A stretch of DNA of 64,000 nt, from NCBI GenBank assembly GCA_015060535.1, contig SUYH01000015.1:1-64000 (forward strand), read 5' to 3'. A model generated the notes under the pieces. It had not been told where the DNA came from and did not search any database. It saw nothing but the letters and a program-made list of their open reading frames with translations. This document shows, piece by piece, positions 7,300-17,545 of the stretch. The stretch comes from Prevotella sp. (GTDB lineage Bacteria > Bacteroidota > Bacteroidia > Bacteroidales > Bacteroidaceae). Position numbers and translations under genes: made by a program. The first letter of the stretch is position 1. Every line of letters starts with the position of its first letter.

Positions 7300-9372
7300 A
7301 TGAATAGAAAGAGCTTCCTTTTAGCAGCCATCATAACGATTTCAGCCATCTTCTTGACATCGTGCGAAAACGACAAGAGAATGAGGGAAATCAGAGCCAG
7401 CCGGGCCGACAGTCTGATATTTGACGCTGGTGCCGTGCTGAACTACGACCGTATGCTGGCATTAACCGACAGCTTTGAGATGACGGGTGACATCACGATG
7501 CTCGACGCTAATCGTTGGCGCGGTGTCGCCTACTACCGTCAGCACGATTACCGCATGTCGGAAATCTGCTACCGAAAGGCACTCGAATGCGAGGTGAAGA
7601 CAGAAGCCGACCAGCTCAGTTACAACAAGTCAGCGCGTCGTCTGTCCGAGCTCTTGCTGGTGAAAGGTGACTTTGAAGGCTCATTGCGTATTGCCGTTCC
7701 TGCTGTCAAGAAGATGGAGCAGTCGGGCATCGGCTCCGACATCGACTTTGCCATCCTGCATAACAATATCGGTTGCTGCCAACTGAATCTGGGACGCGAC
7801 AAGGAAGCTAACGAGAGTTTCCTCATAGCTCGCGAACACTATGCCAACCGCTGGCAGACAGACTCGACGAGTCGTGGATTCCAAGAGGCCGTTATCGGCA
7901 CGGTATATACCAGCATGGCCTATATCAACACCCGTCGTTACGCTGAGGCGATCTATTGGATTGACCGCACGGAGATGCTGCTGGACAAATACATGCAGAA
8001 GCCTGATGCGCGAAAGGGCTATTTCGACGAGTATGTAGGTCGCGTAAATATCATGCGTGCAGTGGCTCTGCAAGGATCAGGTAAAACCAAGGAAGCAGCA
8101 GATGCCTACGAGTCGTTCCTGAACACCAGATATTCAAAGACCGCAGGAGGCAGGGTTAATGCCAACGACTACCTAGTGGCTGCACACCGCTATCGCGAGG
8201 CTGCCGATAACTTCCGCTATCTGGACCAGGCACTGGCTGAGCAGGATATGGAGGAGTCACTCGACAACATCCAGCTCTTTATGTTGCCCAAATACAAGGC
8301 CAACGCTGAGATAGGACGACGCGACTCAGCAGTAGCAGCAGGTATCCGCATCCTGTCGATTTTGGATAGTGCTATTACGACCCAGAAGAACAGCCGGACA
8401 GCCGAATTGGCAACCATCTACGACACACAGGGAAAGGAAGCAGAGATTGCCCGCCAGCAGGCCGACCTCTCGCAACAGCGACTGATTTCTACAGGTATTG
8501 CACTGGTTTTGCTCATTGTCTTCTTCCTCGTCTATACGCTGAACAAGCGGAAGGCAGCCCATCGTCTGGCAGCAGCCCACGAGAAGCTGGAAGATGCACA
8601 CGGTAAGCTGCAGGTTGCCTACGACCAGCTGGAGGCAACCACCAAGGCTAAGGCTCGTATAGACAGTGAGTTGCGCATTGCCCGCAACATCCAGCGCTCC
8701 ATCGTTCCTAGCGTATTCCCCAAACATCAAGGACTGGACTTATGGGCTTACATGATGCCTGCCAAAGAAGTAGGCGGCGACCTTTATGACTATCTGATAG
8801 ACGACGACAGACTCTATTTCTGCTTAGGCGATGTCAGCGGAAAGGGTGTTCCCGCTGCCCTCTTTATGGCACAAGCCGCCCGTATGTTCCGTGTGATGGC
8901 CAAGCAGCAACTGATGCCTGCAGATATTGCCACCCGTCTGAACAACGAATTGACAGAAGGCAATGAGAATGGCATGTTCGTCACCATGTTCATCGGACTG
9001 TTAAACCTCAAGACGGGCCATCTGTATTTCTGCAATGCAGGCCATAACCCGCCCGTGGTGGATGATGAGTTCATTGAGATGGAACCTAATGCCCCCATTG
9101 GTCTTTGGGAAGGTCTGGAGTTTGTAGGTGAAGAGATTACCGATGTCACGGGAAAACCGCTGTTCATCTATACCGACGGACTGAATGAAGCCGAAAATGC
9201 CAAGCAGGAACAGTTTGGCGACGACCGTCTGCTCGACATCCTGCGTCATACGAAATTCGAGAATGCCCAACAGGTGATAGAACATCTGACAACTGAGGTC
9301 GAACGCCATCGTGACGGGGCTGATCCCAACGACGACCTGACCATGATGTGTCTGATGTTGCTACCCCATTAA
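7300..9372 (+). CDS. TPR-sensor membrane protein with SpoIIE/RsbU-type PP2C phosphatase domain
   Basis: A 690-residue signalling protein. The N-terminus (MNRKSFLLAA, then LTSC with Cys22) looks like a lipoprotein signal. Residues about 30-380 are helical and TPR-like and should be periplasmic. A membrane segment lies near 394-417 and a coiled linker near 420-465. The RsbU/SpoIIE-type serine/threonine phosphatase domain fills the rest, with GGDLYDY near 491, GDVSGKG near 509 and a final NDDLT near 679 supplying the metal-binding aspartates. Such domains usually dephosphorylate an anti-sigma-factor antagonist. No partner switch genes are adjacent. The open frame extends 290 codons upstream antisense to the transketolase gene. 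The start is set at ATG 7300 because the promoter box and signal sequence fit there. Confidence 0.85.
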   Translation: MNRKSFLLAAIITISAIFLTSCENDKRMREIRASRADSLIFDAGAVLNYDRMLALTDSFEMTGDITMLDANRWRGVAYYRQHDYRMSEICYRKALECEVKTEADQLSYNKSARRLSELLLVKGDFEGSLRIAVPAVKKMEQSGIGSDIDFAILHNNIGCCQLNLGRDKEANESFLIAREHYANRWQTDSTSRGFQEAVIGTVYTSMAYINTRRYAEAIYWIDRTEMLLDKYMQKPDARKGYFDEYVGRVNIMRAVALQGSGKTKEAADAYESFLNTRYSKTAGGRVNANDYLVAAHRYREAADNFRYLDQALAEQDMEESLDNIQLFMLPKYKANAEIGRRDSAVAAGIRILSILDSAITTQKNSRTAELATIYDTQGKEAEIARQQADLSQQRLISTGIALVLLIVFFLVYTLNKRKAAHRLAAAHEKLEDAHGKLQVAYDQLEATTKAKARIDSELRIARNIQRSIVPSVFPKHQGLDLWAYMMPAKEVGGDLYDYLIDDDRLYFCLGDVSGKGVPAALFMAQAARMFRVMAKQQLMPADIATRLNNELTEGNENGMFVTMFIGLLNLKTGHLYFCNAGHNPPVVDDEFIEMEPNAPIGLWEGLEFVGEEITDVTGKPLFIYTDGLNEAENAKQEQFGDDRLLDILRHTKFENAQQVIEHLTTEVERHRDGADPNDDLTMMCLMLLPH

Positions 9373-9384
9373 CAAACCATCAGA

Positions 9385-9993
9385 ATGCTTGCAAACCATT
9401 ATTATGAAGGGAAGGTGGAGGCAGGTTGCGACGAGGCGGGACGTGGCTGTCTCGCTGGTAGCGTCTATGCAGCAGCTGTCATTCTGCCAGAGGACTACCA
9501 GAACGACCTGCTGAACGACTCGAAACAGCTCACAGAGAAGAAGCGATATCTGCTCCGCGAGATAATAGAGCGCGATGCTGTGGCTTGGGCAGTGGGTATT
9601 GTCACCCCAGAGGAAATTGACAAAATCAACATCCTCAATGCCTCCATCCTTGCCATGCACCGTGCTCTCGATCAACTCAAGGTGCGCCCAGAAGTTGTTA
9701 TTGTTGATGGCAACCGCTTCAAGCCCTATCGAGACCTACCCCACACTACTATCGTCAAGGGTGATGGCAAATACCTCTCCATCGCTGCGGCCTCCATCCT
9801 CGCCAAGACCTATCGCGATGACTACATGAACCAACTGGCTGAGGAGTATCCGCAATACGACTGGCTCTCAAACAAGGGCTACCCCACGAAGAAGCACCGT
9901 GAGGCCATCAAGGCATACGGAATTACGCCTTATCATCGAAAAAGTTATAATCTTTTGGGCGACGGACAACTCAGTTTGGAATTTTTTGATTAA
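9385..9993 (+). CDS. rnhB: Ribonuclease HII
   Basis: A 202-residue enzyme that cuts the RNA strand of RNA-DNA hybrids and removes ribonucleotides misincorporated in DNA. The signature [12 protein letters not shown] is present, with Asp16 and Glu17 as metal ligands. VVIVDGNRF gives Asp108, and [17 protein letters not shown] with YPQYDW completes the active-site region. The length is normal for bacterial RNase HII. The gene starts 12 nt after the phosphatase gene and is probably co-transcribed with it. Its stop codon overlaps the promoter box of gpmI. Confidence 0.97.
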   Translation: MLANHYYEGKVEAGCDEAGRGCLAGSVYAAAVILPEDYQNDLLNDSKQLTEKKRYLLREIIERDAVAWAVGIVTPEEIDKINILNASILAMHRALDQLKVRPEVVIVDGNRFKPYRDLPHTTIVKGDGKYLSIAAASILAKTYRDDYMNQLAEEYPQYDWLSNKGYPTKKHREAIKAYGITPYHRKSYNLLGDGQLSLEFFD

Positions 9994-9998
9994 TTTTG
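9991..9998 (+). promoter_or_regulatory. -7 promoter box for gpmI
   Basis: TAATTTTG matches TAnnTTTG. Its first three bases are the stop codon of rnhB, and the gpmI ATG follows 44 nt later. Confidence 0.7.
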
Positions 9999-10042
9999 CA
10001 GTCGATTTTAAGAAAAAACGTTTTTAAATAGGTAATAAAATT

Positions 10043-11563
10043 ATGGCAAAGAAAGCTCTTTTGATGATTCTCGACGGATGGGGAATCGGTAAGCATGGTA
10101 AGGGTGACGTAATCTTCAACACGCCAACTCCCTACCTCGATTTGTTGACAGCTACTTCAGCTCACTCTCAGCTCCAGGCCTCTGGTGAAGATGTTGGTTT
10201 GCCCGACGGACAGATGGGTAATTCAGAGGTGGGCCACCTCAATATCGGTGCCGGTCGTATCGTGTACCAGGACCTGGTGAAGATTAACCGTGCCTGCAAG
10301 GATGGTTCTATCATGGAGAATCCGCAGGTGAAGGCTGCTTACACTTATGCTAAGGAAAACGGCAAGAAACTGCACCTGATGGGTCTTACTTCTGACGGAG
10401 GTGTACACTCCAGCCTTGATCACCTGTTTAAGCTCATTGAGATTGGTAAGGCATACGGATTGAAGAACCAGGTGTTTGTTCATTGCTATATGGACGGTCG
10501 TGATACTGACCCCAAGAGCGGTAAGGGTTTCATCGAGCAGGTATCGAAGGTTTGTGCCGATAACGATGCTGCTATTGCTTCTATCGTTGGTCGTTTCTAT
10601 GCGATGGACCGTGATAAGCGTTGGGAGCGCGTAAAAGAGGGTTATGACCTGATTGTTAACGGTACTGGTAAGCAGGCTACTGATATGGTTCAGGCCATGC
10701 AGGAGAGCTACGATGAGGGTGTAACCGATGAGTTCATCAAGCCTATCCATAACGCATCTGTCAATGGTTGTATCGAAGAGGGTGATGTAGTTATCTTCAT
10801 TAACTTCCGTAACGACCGTGCTAAGGAGATGACTATCGCGCTGACTCAGGAGGATATGCCAGAGCAGGGAATGAAGACTATTCCAGGTTTGCAGTACTAT
10901 TGCATGACTCCATACGATGCTAACTTCAAGGGTGTTCACATCCTGTTCCCTAAAGAGAATGTGGAGGACACGCTGGGCGAATATCTGAGCAAGATGGGTA
11001 AGAAGCAGCTTCACACAGCAGAGACAGAGAAGTATGCTCATGTAACCTTCTTCTTCAACGGTGGTCGCGAGGCTCCATACGAGGGTGAGGACCGTATTCT
11101 TGTTCCATCACCAAAGGTAGCTACCTATGACCTCAAGCCAGAGATGAGTGCTTACGAGGTTAAGGATAAGCTGGTTGGTGCCATCAACACTCAGGAATAT
11201 GACTTCATCGTAGTCAACTTCGCTAATGGTGATATGGTAGGTCATACGGGTGTCTACAACGCTATTGCCAAGGCTGTATGGGCTGTTGACAACTGCGTTC
11301 GTGACGTCATCGAGGCAGCCAAGGCCAACGACTACGAGGCTATCATCATTGCCGATCACGGAAATGCCGATAATGCCATCAACCCTGACGGATCTCCCAA
11401 TACAGCTCACTCACTGAACCCTGTTCCTTTCATCTACGTAACCAACAACAATTCGGCTACGGTGAAAGACGGTCGTCTGGCCGACGTTGCTCCCTCAATC
11501 CTACACATCATGGGACTGGAGCAGCCCTCAGACATGACTGGTGAGAACTTAATACAAGACTAG
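10043..11563 (+). CDS. gpmI: 2,3-bisphosphoglycerate-independent phosphoglycerate mutase
   Basis: A 506-residue glycolytic enzyme interconverting 3- and 2-phosphoglycerate with two divalent metals. The alkaline-phosphatase-like metal domain starts at [11 protein letters not shown] (Asp11). The phosphoserine is Ser61 in [10 protein letters not shown], and [11 protein letters not shown] and [12 protein letters not shown] are typical. The length matches the family. It has its own promoter box at the end of rnhB. Codon use here is rich in T-ending codons compared with neighbouring glycosidase genes, which suggests high expression or a different bias (visual impression, not computed). Confidence 0.97.
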   Translation: MAKKALLMILDGWGIGKHGKGDVIFNTPTPYLDLLTATSAHSQLQASGEDVGLPDGQMGNSEVGHLNIGAGRIVYQDLVKINRACKDGSIMENPQVKAAYTYAKENGKKLHLMGLTSDGGVHSSLDHLFKLIEIGKAYGLKNQVFVHCYMDGRDTDPKSGKGFIEQVSKVCADNDAAIASIVGRFYAMDRDKRWERVKEGYDLIVNGTGKQATDMVQAMQESYDEGVTDEFIKPIHNASVNGCIEEGDVVIFINFRNDRAKEMTIALTQEDMPEQGMKTIPGLQYYCMTPYDANFKGVHILFPKENVEDTLGEYLSKMGKKQLHTAETEKYAHVTFFFNGGREAPYEGEDRILVPSPKVATYDLKPEMSAYEVKDKLVGAINTQEYDFIVVNFANGDMVGHTGVYNAIAKAVWAVDNCVRDVIEAAKANDYEAIIIADHGNADNAINPDGSPNTAHSLNPVPFIYVTNNNSATVKDGRLADVAPSILHIMGLEQPSDMTGENLIQD

Positions 11564-11627
11564 TGGCATCAGTGACAAATGGCCAACAAGTTCGTCTTAT
11601 ATATAAAAATATAAATTATTGCTATAT

Positions 11628-14456
11628 ATGAGACGACTTTTTCTTTTGTTAGCGTCGACTTTCGCGTTGACGTTGTCAGCACAGCCTTCGGTAGAGACTG
11701 CGCGACAATATCTGAGTGGTCATGGATGTGACGACATGGTGCAATGGGACTTCTTCTGCAGCGACGGACACAACAGTGGCAAGTGGACGAAGATAGGCGT
11801 TCCCTCATGCTGGGAACTGCAGGGCTTCGGCACCTATCAGTATGGCATGCGTTTCTATGGCAAGGCAACCCCAGAGGGTATTGCTGACGAGACGGGTAAG
11901 TACAAGCACGAGTTCAACCTGCCTAAGGAGTGGAACGGCCGACAAATCCAGTTGGTGTTCGAGGCTGCCTTCACAGAGATTCGTGTGCAGATCAACGGAC
12001 GCAAGGCAGGCAGTGGTACCTATCAGGGCGGTTTTACCCGTCATACCATCGATGTGTCAGACCGTGTGTTCTTTGGACAAAAGAAGAACCGTCTGGAGGT
12101 TGAGGTACTGAAGGAGAGCACTAACCCACAGGTCAATCTAGCTGAGCGCCGTGCTGACTACTGGAACTTCGGAGGCATCTGGCGTCCTGTGTTCATCATC
12201 TCAAAGCCTGCGAAAAACATCCAACGGGTAGCAATTGACGCTAAAGGTGATGGGCACTTCATGGCTGATGTCTTCCTGAACCGTGCCGTTCCCAATAGTT
12301 CTGTAAGCGTCGATATCTTCGACGCCAAAGGAACGAAGGTAGCCAAGGAGCAGACCTTCCCCGTTGCCAGTGATCAGGCTAAGGTAGACTTCAACACGAA
12401 GGGTATCAAGGCCTGGAATGCTGAGCAGCCTCATCTTTATACTGCCATCTTCACGCTCAAAGACACACAGGGCAATACTCTCCACGTGGAGCGTCAGAAG
12501 TTTGGTTTCCGCACCATTGAGTATCGTCATCAGTATGCTGGCGATAAGGAGGACGGTCTCTTCATCAACGGTCAGAAGGTGATAGTGAAGGGTGTGAACC
12601 GCCACTCGTTCCGTCCTGAGACAGGTCGTACGCTGTCGAAACAGAAGAACATCGAGGACGTGAAGCTCATCAAGTCGATGAATATGAATGCCGTGCGCCT
12701 CTCTCACTACCCTGCCGACCCAGAGTTCCTGGATGCCTGCGACTCACTGGGCCTCTACGTAGAGTGCGAACAGCCTGGCTGGCATTGGGCTCACGAGACC
12801 ATTACGGGTTCGAAGATCGTGGAGGAAATGGTGTTGCGCGACGTGAACCACCCCAGCATTATCTTCTGGAGCAATGGCAACGAAGGTGGCTTCAACTACG
12901 AACTGGAAGAGTTCTTCACCAAAAACGACCCACAGAAACGTGTGGTGCTCTATCCTTGGGCTAATCGAAATGGTTTCGAGACCAAACACTATCGCTCATG
13001 GGGTGAGACCTCAGAGTATATGCGTCAGAAAGAGATTTTCATGCCTACAGAGTTCCTGCATGGACTCTATGATGGCGGACATGGCGCAGGTCTGAGGGAC
13101 TACTGGCGTCTGATGATGTCGAATCCCCGTTGTGCTGGTGGTTTCCTTTGGGACTTGATGGATCAGGGGGTAGTGCGTACAGACCAGAATGACATCATCG
13201 ACTGCGTGGGTAACTTCGGAGCCGATGGTATCGTAGGTCCTCATATGGAGAAGGAAGGCTCGTTCTATACAATCCGCGAGGTGTGGAGCCCCGTGCAGTG
13301 GAAATACTTGGATTCTGGTAAGATTACGATAGAGAACTGTTATAACTTTATTAATCTGAAGGATTGCAAGTTCACCTATAAGCTGTTGCAGATGCCTGAA
13401 TATGGAAAGACAGATGTGAAGGTCATAAAGGAAGGCAAGTTCGAATCGCCAGATGCAGCACCAGGACAGAGAGTTCAATTGGCACTTCCACGCAATTATT
13501 TGGAAGCTGATGCCATCCAGCTGACTGCCATAGACCCCAATGGTCAGGAAATCTTCACATGGAGCTACAAGTTTCGTATGAGGGTTGGCAATCTGAATAG
13601 AAAAGCCCTGCGTGAGAACACCCAACAGTACACCTATACAGAGGATGGCGACCAACTGCTGGTCAAGAACGATAACCGCCAATATACCTTCTCGAAGAAG
13701 ACGGGTATGCTGATGGGCGTCAGCGTAGACGGCAAAAAAATATCGTTCAGCAACGGACCACGTTTCGTAGCTGCCAAGCGCTCCGACCGTTCTGACGACG
13801 GATTCTACAACCACGACGACAAACAGGCGGAGAAGAAGAAGACACTATATACGGAATATGCCGACCAAGGTGCCTTTGCTGGATTCACCTTCAGCGACAG
13901 CACCCTCGTAGCCAACTACCAGCATGGCTCTTTGGAAAAGGTCACCTGGCGCTTCCTGCAAGACGGAGGGGCTTATATGGATGTCGATTATTACTTCAAT
14001 GGCGTGGTTGATCTCCTTGGTGTCTGTTTCGACTATCCTGAGCAGATGGTAAAACGCAAGACCTGGGTAGGCAAAGGTCCCTATCGCGTCTGGCAGAACC
14101 GTATGGAAGGTCCACAGTACGGCCTTTGGAGCAACGACTACAACGACCCCATTCCTGGTGAGACCTTCGAATACCCAGAGTTCAAGGGCTATTTCTCGAA
14201 TGTCTCTTGGATGAAGCTGAAGACGACGGAAGGACAGCTGGGCATCGAGGGCATCAACCTGAAAGTGGGTGTATATACCCCACGTGATGGCAGAGACCAT
14301 ATCCTCTATACGCTGCCCGAGACAGGCATTGCTATCCTCAGAGCCATCCCAGCTGTGCGCAACAAGGTGAACACGACAGACCTGAATGGTCCGTCGGCAC
14401 AGCCTTACTGGAGCAAAGGAAAAGGAAACATTAACGCTATATTAAGATTTGAATAA
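11628..14456 (+). CDS. Exported glycoside hydrolase family 2 (beta-galactosidase-like), first gene of the + strand PUL arm
   Basis: A 942-residue GH2 enzyme. The signal peptide is MRRLFLLLASTFALTLSAQ. A sugar-binding jelly-roll domain (GVPSCWELQGFGTYQYG, then GGFTRHTIDVS), an immunoglobulin-like domain and the TIM barrel follow. In the barrel, VNRHSFRPETG and the acid/base Glu419 (SNGNEGG) are visible, with Glu475 (PTEFLHG) as probable nucleophile. A C-terminal beta-sandwich resembles the small-chain domain of beta-galactosidases. The ATG at 11628 is preferred to a TTG nine bases upstream. It leads a tight cluster with GH106, an SGNH esterase and a second GH2, so it probably removes one side-chain sugar from a pectic glycan. 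The exact bond cannot be read from sequence. Confidence 0.88.
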   Translation: MRRLFLLLASTFALTLSAQPSVETARQYLSGHGCDDMVQWDFFCSDGHNSGKWTKIGVPSCWELQGFGTYQYGMRFYGKATPEGIADETGKYKHEFNLPKEWNGRQIQLVFEAAFTEIRVQINGRKAGSGTYQGGFTRHTIDVSDRVFFGQKKNRLEVEVLKESTNPQVNLAERRADYWNFGGIWRPVFIISKPAKNIQRVAIDAKGDGHFMADVFLNRAVPNSSVSVDIFDAKGTKVAKEQTFPVASDQAKVDFNTKGIKAWNAEQPHLYTAIFTLKDTQGNTLHVERQKFGFRTIEYRHQYAGDKEDGLFINGQKVIVKGVNRHSFRPETGRTLSKQKNIEDVKLIKSMNMNAVRLSHYPADPEFLDACDSLGLYVECEQPGWHWAHETITGSKIVEEMVLRDVNHPSIIFWSNGNEGGFNYELEEFFTKNDPQKRVVLYPWANRNGFETKHYRSWGETSEYMRQKEIFMPTEFLHGLYDGGHGAGLRDYWRLMMSNPRCAGGFLWDLMDQGVVRTDQNDIIDCVGNFGADGIVGPHMEKEGSFYTIREVWSPVQWKYLDSGKITIENCYNFINLKDCKFTYKLLQMPEYGKTDVKVIKEGKFESPDAAPGQRVQLALPRNYLEADAIQLTAIDPNGQEIFTWSYKFRMRVGNLNRKALRENTQQYTYTEDGDQLLVKNDNRQYTFSKKTGMLMGVSVDGKKISFSNGPRFVAAKRSDRSDDGFYNHDDKQAEKKKTLYTEYADQGAFAGFTFSDSTLVANYQHGSLEKVTWRFLQDGGAYMDVDYYFNGVVDLLGVCFDYPEQMVKRKTWVGKGPYRVWQNRMEGPQYGLWSNDYNDPIPGETFEYPEFKGYFSNVSWMKLKTTEGQLGIEGINLKVGVYTPRDGRDHILYTLPETGIAILRAIPAVRNKVNTTDLNGPSAQPYWSKGKGNINAILRFE

Positions 14457-14457
14457 A

Positions 14458-17400
14458 ATGAAAAGATTGTTTATTTCACTATTCACACTACTCTTTACAA
14501 CAGGCGTCAGCATGGCTGACACCACTAAACCCTGGACATTCTGGTATTGGATGTATGGGGCTGTATCGGAACAAGGCATTAAGGCCGACCTGCAGGCTAT
14601 GAAGGATGTTGGACTGGGTGGCTGTTACCTAATGCCCATCCGTGGGGCAGAAGAACGTCCAGAGTTTAAAGGACAGGCCAATTCGCTGAGTCCTAACTTC
14701 TGGAAGATGGTAGACTGTGCCCTGGAGCAGGCCGATCAGCTCGGTCTGGAGATGGGTATCCACGTCAGCGATGGTTTCGCACTGGCGGGCGGTCCTTGGA
14801 TCAAGCCTGAGGAGTCGATGCAGAAGATTGTCTTCTGCGATACCATCATTCGTGGAGGTCGCCACCAATTCCGTATGCCTAAGCCTAAGCATTACAAAGA
14901 CTACTATCAGGATATCGCCGTCTATGCCTATCCTGTTTCTGACGTCAATGTAGAGTCTTTTGCACTCCGACTGGCTGACTTGAAACAGAAGCACTCGTTG
15001 AAGAATGGGCGAAAGACCACCTATTCCTCTGGTGTAACCATCAACGACAAAGGTGTCTATTGTGCTGATAAACCCTGTTGGATTCAATATGAGTTCGCCA
15101 ACCCTACGCTGGTATTCAACGTGGAGATTGAACCTTCAGGTAACAACATCCAGTGTCAGCGTCTGCTGGTAAAGGCCTCTGACGACGGACACGTCTTCCG
15201 TGAGGTGAAACAGCTGACGCCCCCCCGACAGGGATGGCAGAATACCGGCTACAACACCACCTTCAGCATTCCTCCGACGAAAGCCCGCTTCTTCCGCTTT
15301 GAGTGGACTCCTCAAGGTACGGAGCCTGGTGCAGAAGACCTGGATGCCGCCAAGTGGAAGCCTGTGCTGAGACTGAAGAATATCCAACTGGGTACCGTAC
15401 CCACCATCGACAACTGGGAAGGGAAGTCAGGTCTTGTATGGCGTATCGCACCTGACACCCCAGCAGAGGATGTACGCACCAAAGACTGTGTCTATATCAA
15501 CCAGATTACCCAGACCCAGATGAAGGGCGACATGGTGGACTTGTACCTGATAGGTGGCACCTATCGTGTAATCCGTATGGGATATACATCGACTGGTCAT
15601 ACCAACGCTACTGCCGGCGGTGCCAAGGGACTGGAGTGTGACAAGTTCTCGCGCCAGGCTGTCGAGAAGCAGATAGACAACTGGTTTGGACAATTTATGA
15701 AGCGTCCACACCATAACGTCATCAAGTATATGCACATTGACTCCTGGGAGTGTGGCAGCCAAAACTGGAGCCCCACCTTCGCTGATGAGTTCAAGCGTCG
15801 TCGTGGCTACGACATCAAGTCGGTATTGCCCATCATGGCTGGTGCAGCCCTGTATAATGGCGACTTGATACTGCGCGATGTCCGCAAGACCATCGAGGAA
15901 CTGAAGAACGAGGCGTTCTTTGGTGCTGTCGCTGAAAAGGCACGCCAATATGGTGTGCAAGTCTCCTGTGAGAACGTTGCTCCCACAATGGTATCCGATG
16001 GTATGAAGCATTATAAGTATGCTGACATACCGATGGGTGAATTCTGGCTCAACTCACCCACGCACGACAAACCTAACGATATGCTCGACGCTATCAGTGC
16101 TGCTCATGTCTATGGTAAGAATATCGTGCAGGCAGAGGGATTCACTGAGGTACGTGGCGTGTGGAACGAGACACCAGCGATGCTGAAACCCCAACTCGAC
16201 CGCAACTTCGCCTTGGGCATGAACCGTCTGTTCTTCCACGTGAATACCCATAACCCTTGGTTGGACAAGAAACCTGGTATGACACTCGACGGCATCGGTT
16301 TCTTCTTCCAGCGCGACCAGATATGGTATCCTGAGGCCAAGCCCCTCGTCGACTATATCACCCGTTGTCAGACGCTCCTGCAGAAGGGCAAGCCCGTAGT
16401 GGATATTGCAGTATATACCGGTGCTGAACTGCCTCGTCGCAGTTTCACACCTGACAAACTCGTGAAAATGCTGCCTGGATTGTTTGGATCAAAGCGACAG
16501 GTTTCTGAACAAAAGCGTCTGGCCAACATCGGACAGCCCATGGTGGAGTCGCCTGTTGGTGTGAACCACGCTGCTGGTATCCTCGACCTGAAGGATTGGA
16601 TCAATCCGCTGCATGGCTACCACTACGACTCGATGAACGAGGATGCGCTGCTGACACAGCCCTTTAACTATAAGGCATTGGTGATTCCTGAAGGAGTACT
16701 CATCTCCCCTGATGCCCAGAAAAAGATTGATGAGCTGCGCAACCAAGGCGTGCAGATTATCGACCGCCCATATCACGAGACACACCTGTCGGGCCTCGCT
16801 CCTGATGTGGTGTTACCTGAGGGCATAGCCTTTGCCCATCGCACAGGCAATGGTCAAGACTACTATTTCCTCACCAATCAGACTAATCAGGAACAGACGT
16901 TCACGCCTGCCTTCCGTCAGGGCGAAGGAGCAGCAGTCGTATACAATCCTCTTACTGAGGAGCGCAAACCCTTCTATGGAGAGATCACACTGCCTGCCTA
17001 CAGCTCTGTTTTCGTCTGCTACGGAGCCATTCAGTTCACGACGGACAAAAAAGTTTCCAGGGACGGACAAAGAGTCCGCACTGGACAGATTGAGAGCGAG
17101 CCGTGGGATATCACCTTTAAAGAGAGTGGTGTCGAGCTGGAGGACCAGCGCCTCTTCGACTGGAGCCAGCATAGTAATGACAAGGTGAAATACTTCAGTG
17201 GACATGCGCGCTACAAGACCTCGTTCGAATATGACAAGAAGGTGAAGAAGCGCGCTTGGCTTGCCCTGCCTAACGTGAAGGATATCGCTCACGTATGGGT
17301 GAACGGTAAAGACTGTGGCTTCGCCTGGACAGCACCCTACGAGGTGGAAATCACTGACGCCCTGAAGAAAGGCAAAAACAAGATAGAGATTGAGGTGGTC

Positions 17401-17544
17401 AACACCTGGCACAATGCCCTGCGTGGTCTCGACCAAGGCAAGGCTCCCTATGAGGGTATTTGGACCAACGCCAAGTACCGCACGAAGGAAGGCTTGATAC
17501 CTGCCGGACTCATTGCTGAACCAGAAATCATCATAGAACATTAA
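14458..17544 (+). CDS. Exported glycoside hydrolase family 106-like (alpha-L-rhamnosidase)
   Basis: A 1028-residue enzyme whose family removes alpha-L-rhamnose, typically from pectic chains such as rhamnogalacturonan I and II. The signal peptide is MKRLFISLFTLLFTTGVSMA. The N-terminal barrel opens with PWTFWYWMYGAVSEQGIKAD and contains HIDSWECGSQNW, with Glu431 in the conserved position. A C-terminal galactose-binding-like beta-sandwich (WLALPNVKDIAHVWVNGKD) closes the protein. The ATG is one base after the stop of the upstream GH2 gene, so the two are translated together. The family call comes from the motif layout. The linkage cleaved is unknown. Confidence 0.85.
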   Translation: MKRLFISLFTLLFTTGVSMADTTKPWTFWYWMYGAVSEQGIKADLQAMKDVGLGGCYLMPIRGAEERPEFKGQANSLSPNFWKMVDCALEQADQLGLEMGIHVSDGFALAGGPWIKPEESMQKIVFCDTIIRGGRHQFRMPKPKHYKDYYQDIAVYAYPVSDVNVESFALRLADLKQKHSLKNGRKTTYSSGVTINDKGVYCADKPCWIQYEFANPTLVFNVEIEPSGNNIQCQRLLVKASDDGHVFREVKQLTPPRQGWQNTGYNTTFSIPPTKARFFRFEWTPQGTEPGAEDLDAAKWKPVLRLKNIQLGTVPTIDNWEGKSGLVWRIAPDTPAEDVRTKDCVYINQITQTQMKGDMVDLYLIGGTYRVIRMGYTSTGHTNATAGGAKGLECDKFSRQAVEKQIDNWFGQFMKRPHHNVIKYMHIDSWECGSQNWSPTFADEFKRRRGYDIKSVLPIMAGAALYNGDLILRDVRKTIEELKNEAFFGAVAEKARQYGVQVSCENVAPTMVSDGMKHYKYADIPMGEFWLNSPTHDKPNDMLDAISAAHVYGKNIVQAEGFTEVRGVWNETPAMLKPQLDRNFALGMNRLFFHVNTHNPWLDKKPGMTLDGIGFFFQRDQIWYPEAKPLVDYITRCQTLLQKGKPVVDIAVYTGAELPRRSFTPDKLVKMLPGLFGSKRQVSEQKRLANIGQPMVESPVGVNHAAGILDLKDWINPLHGYHYDSMNEDALLTQPFNYKALVIPEGVLISPDAQKKIDELRNQGVQIIDRPYHETHLSGLAPDVVLPEGIAFAHRTGNGQDYYFLTNQTNQEQTFTPAFRQGEGAAVVYNPLTEERKPFYGEITLPAYSSVFVCYGAIQFTTDKKVSRDGQRVRTGQIESEPWDITFKESGVELEDQRLFDWSQHSNDKVKYFSGHARYKTSFEYDKKVKKRAWLALPNVKDIAHVWVNGKDCGFAWTAPYEVEITDALKKGKNKIEIEVVNTWHNALRGLDQGKAPYEGIWTNAKYRTKEGLIPAGLIAEPEIIIEH

Positions 17545-17545
17545 T

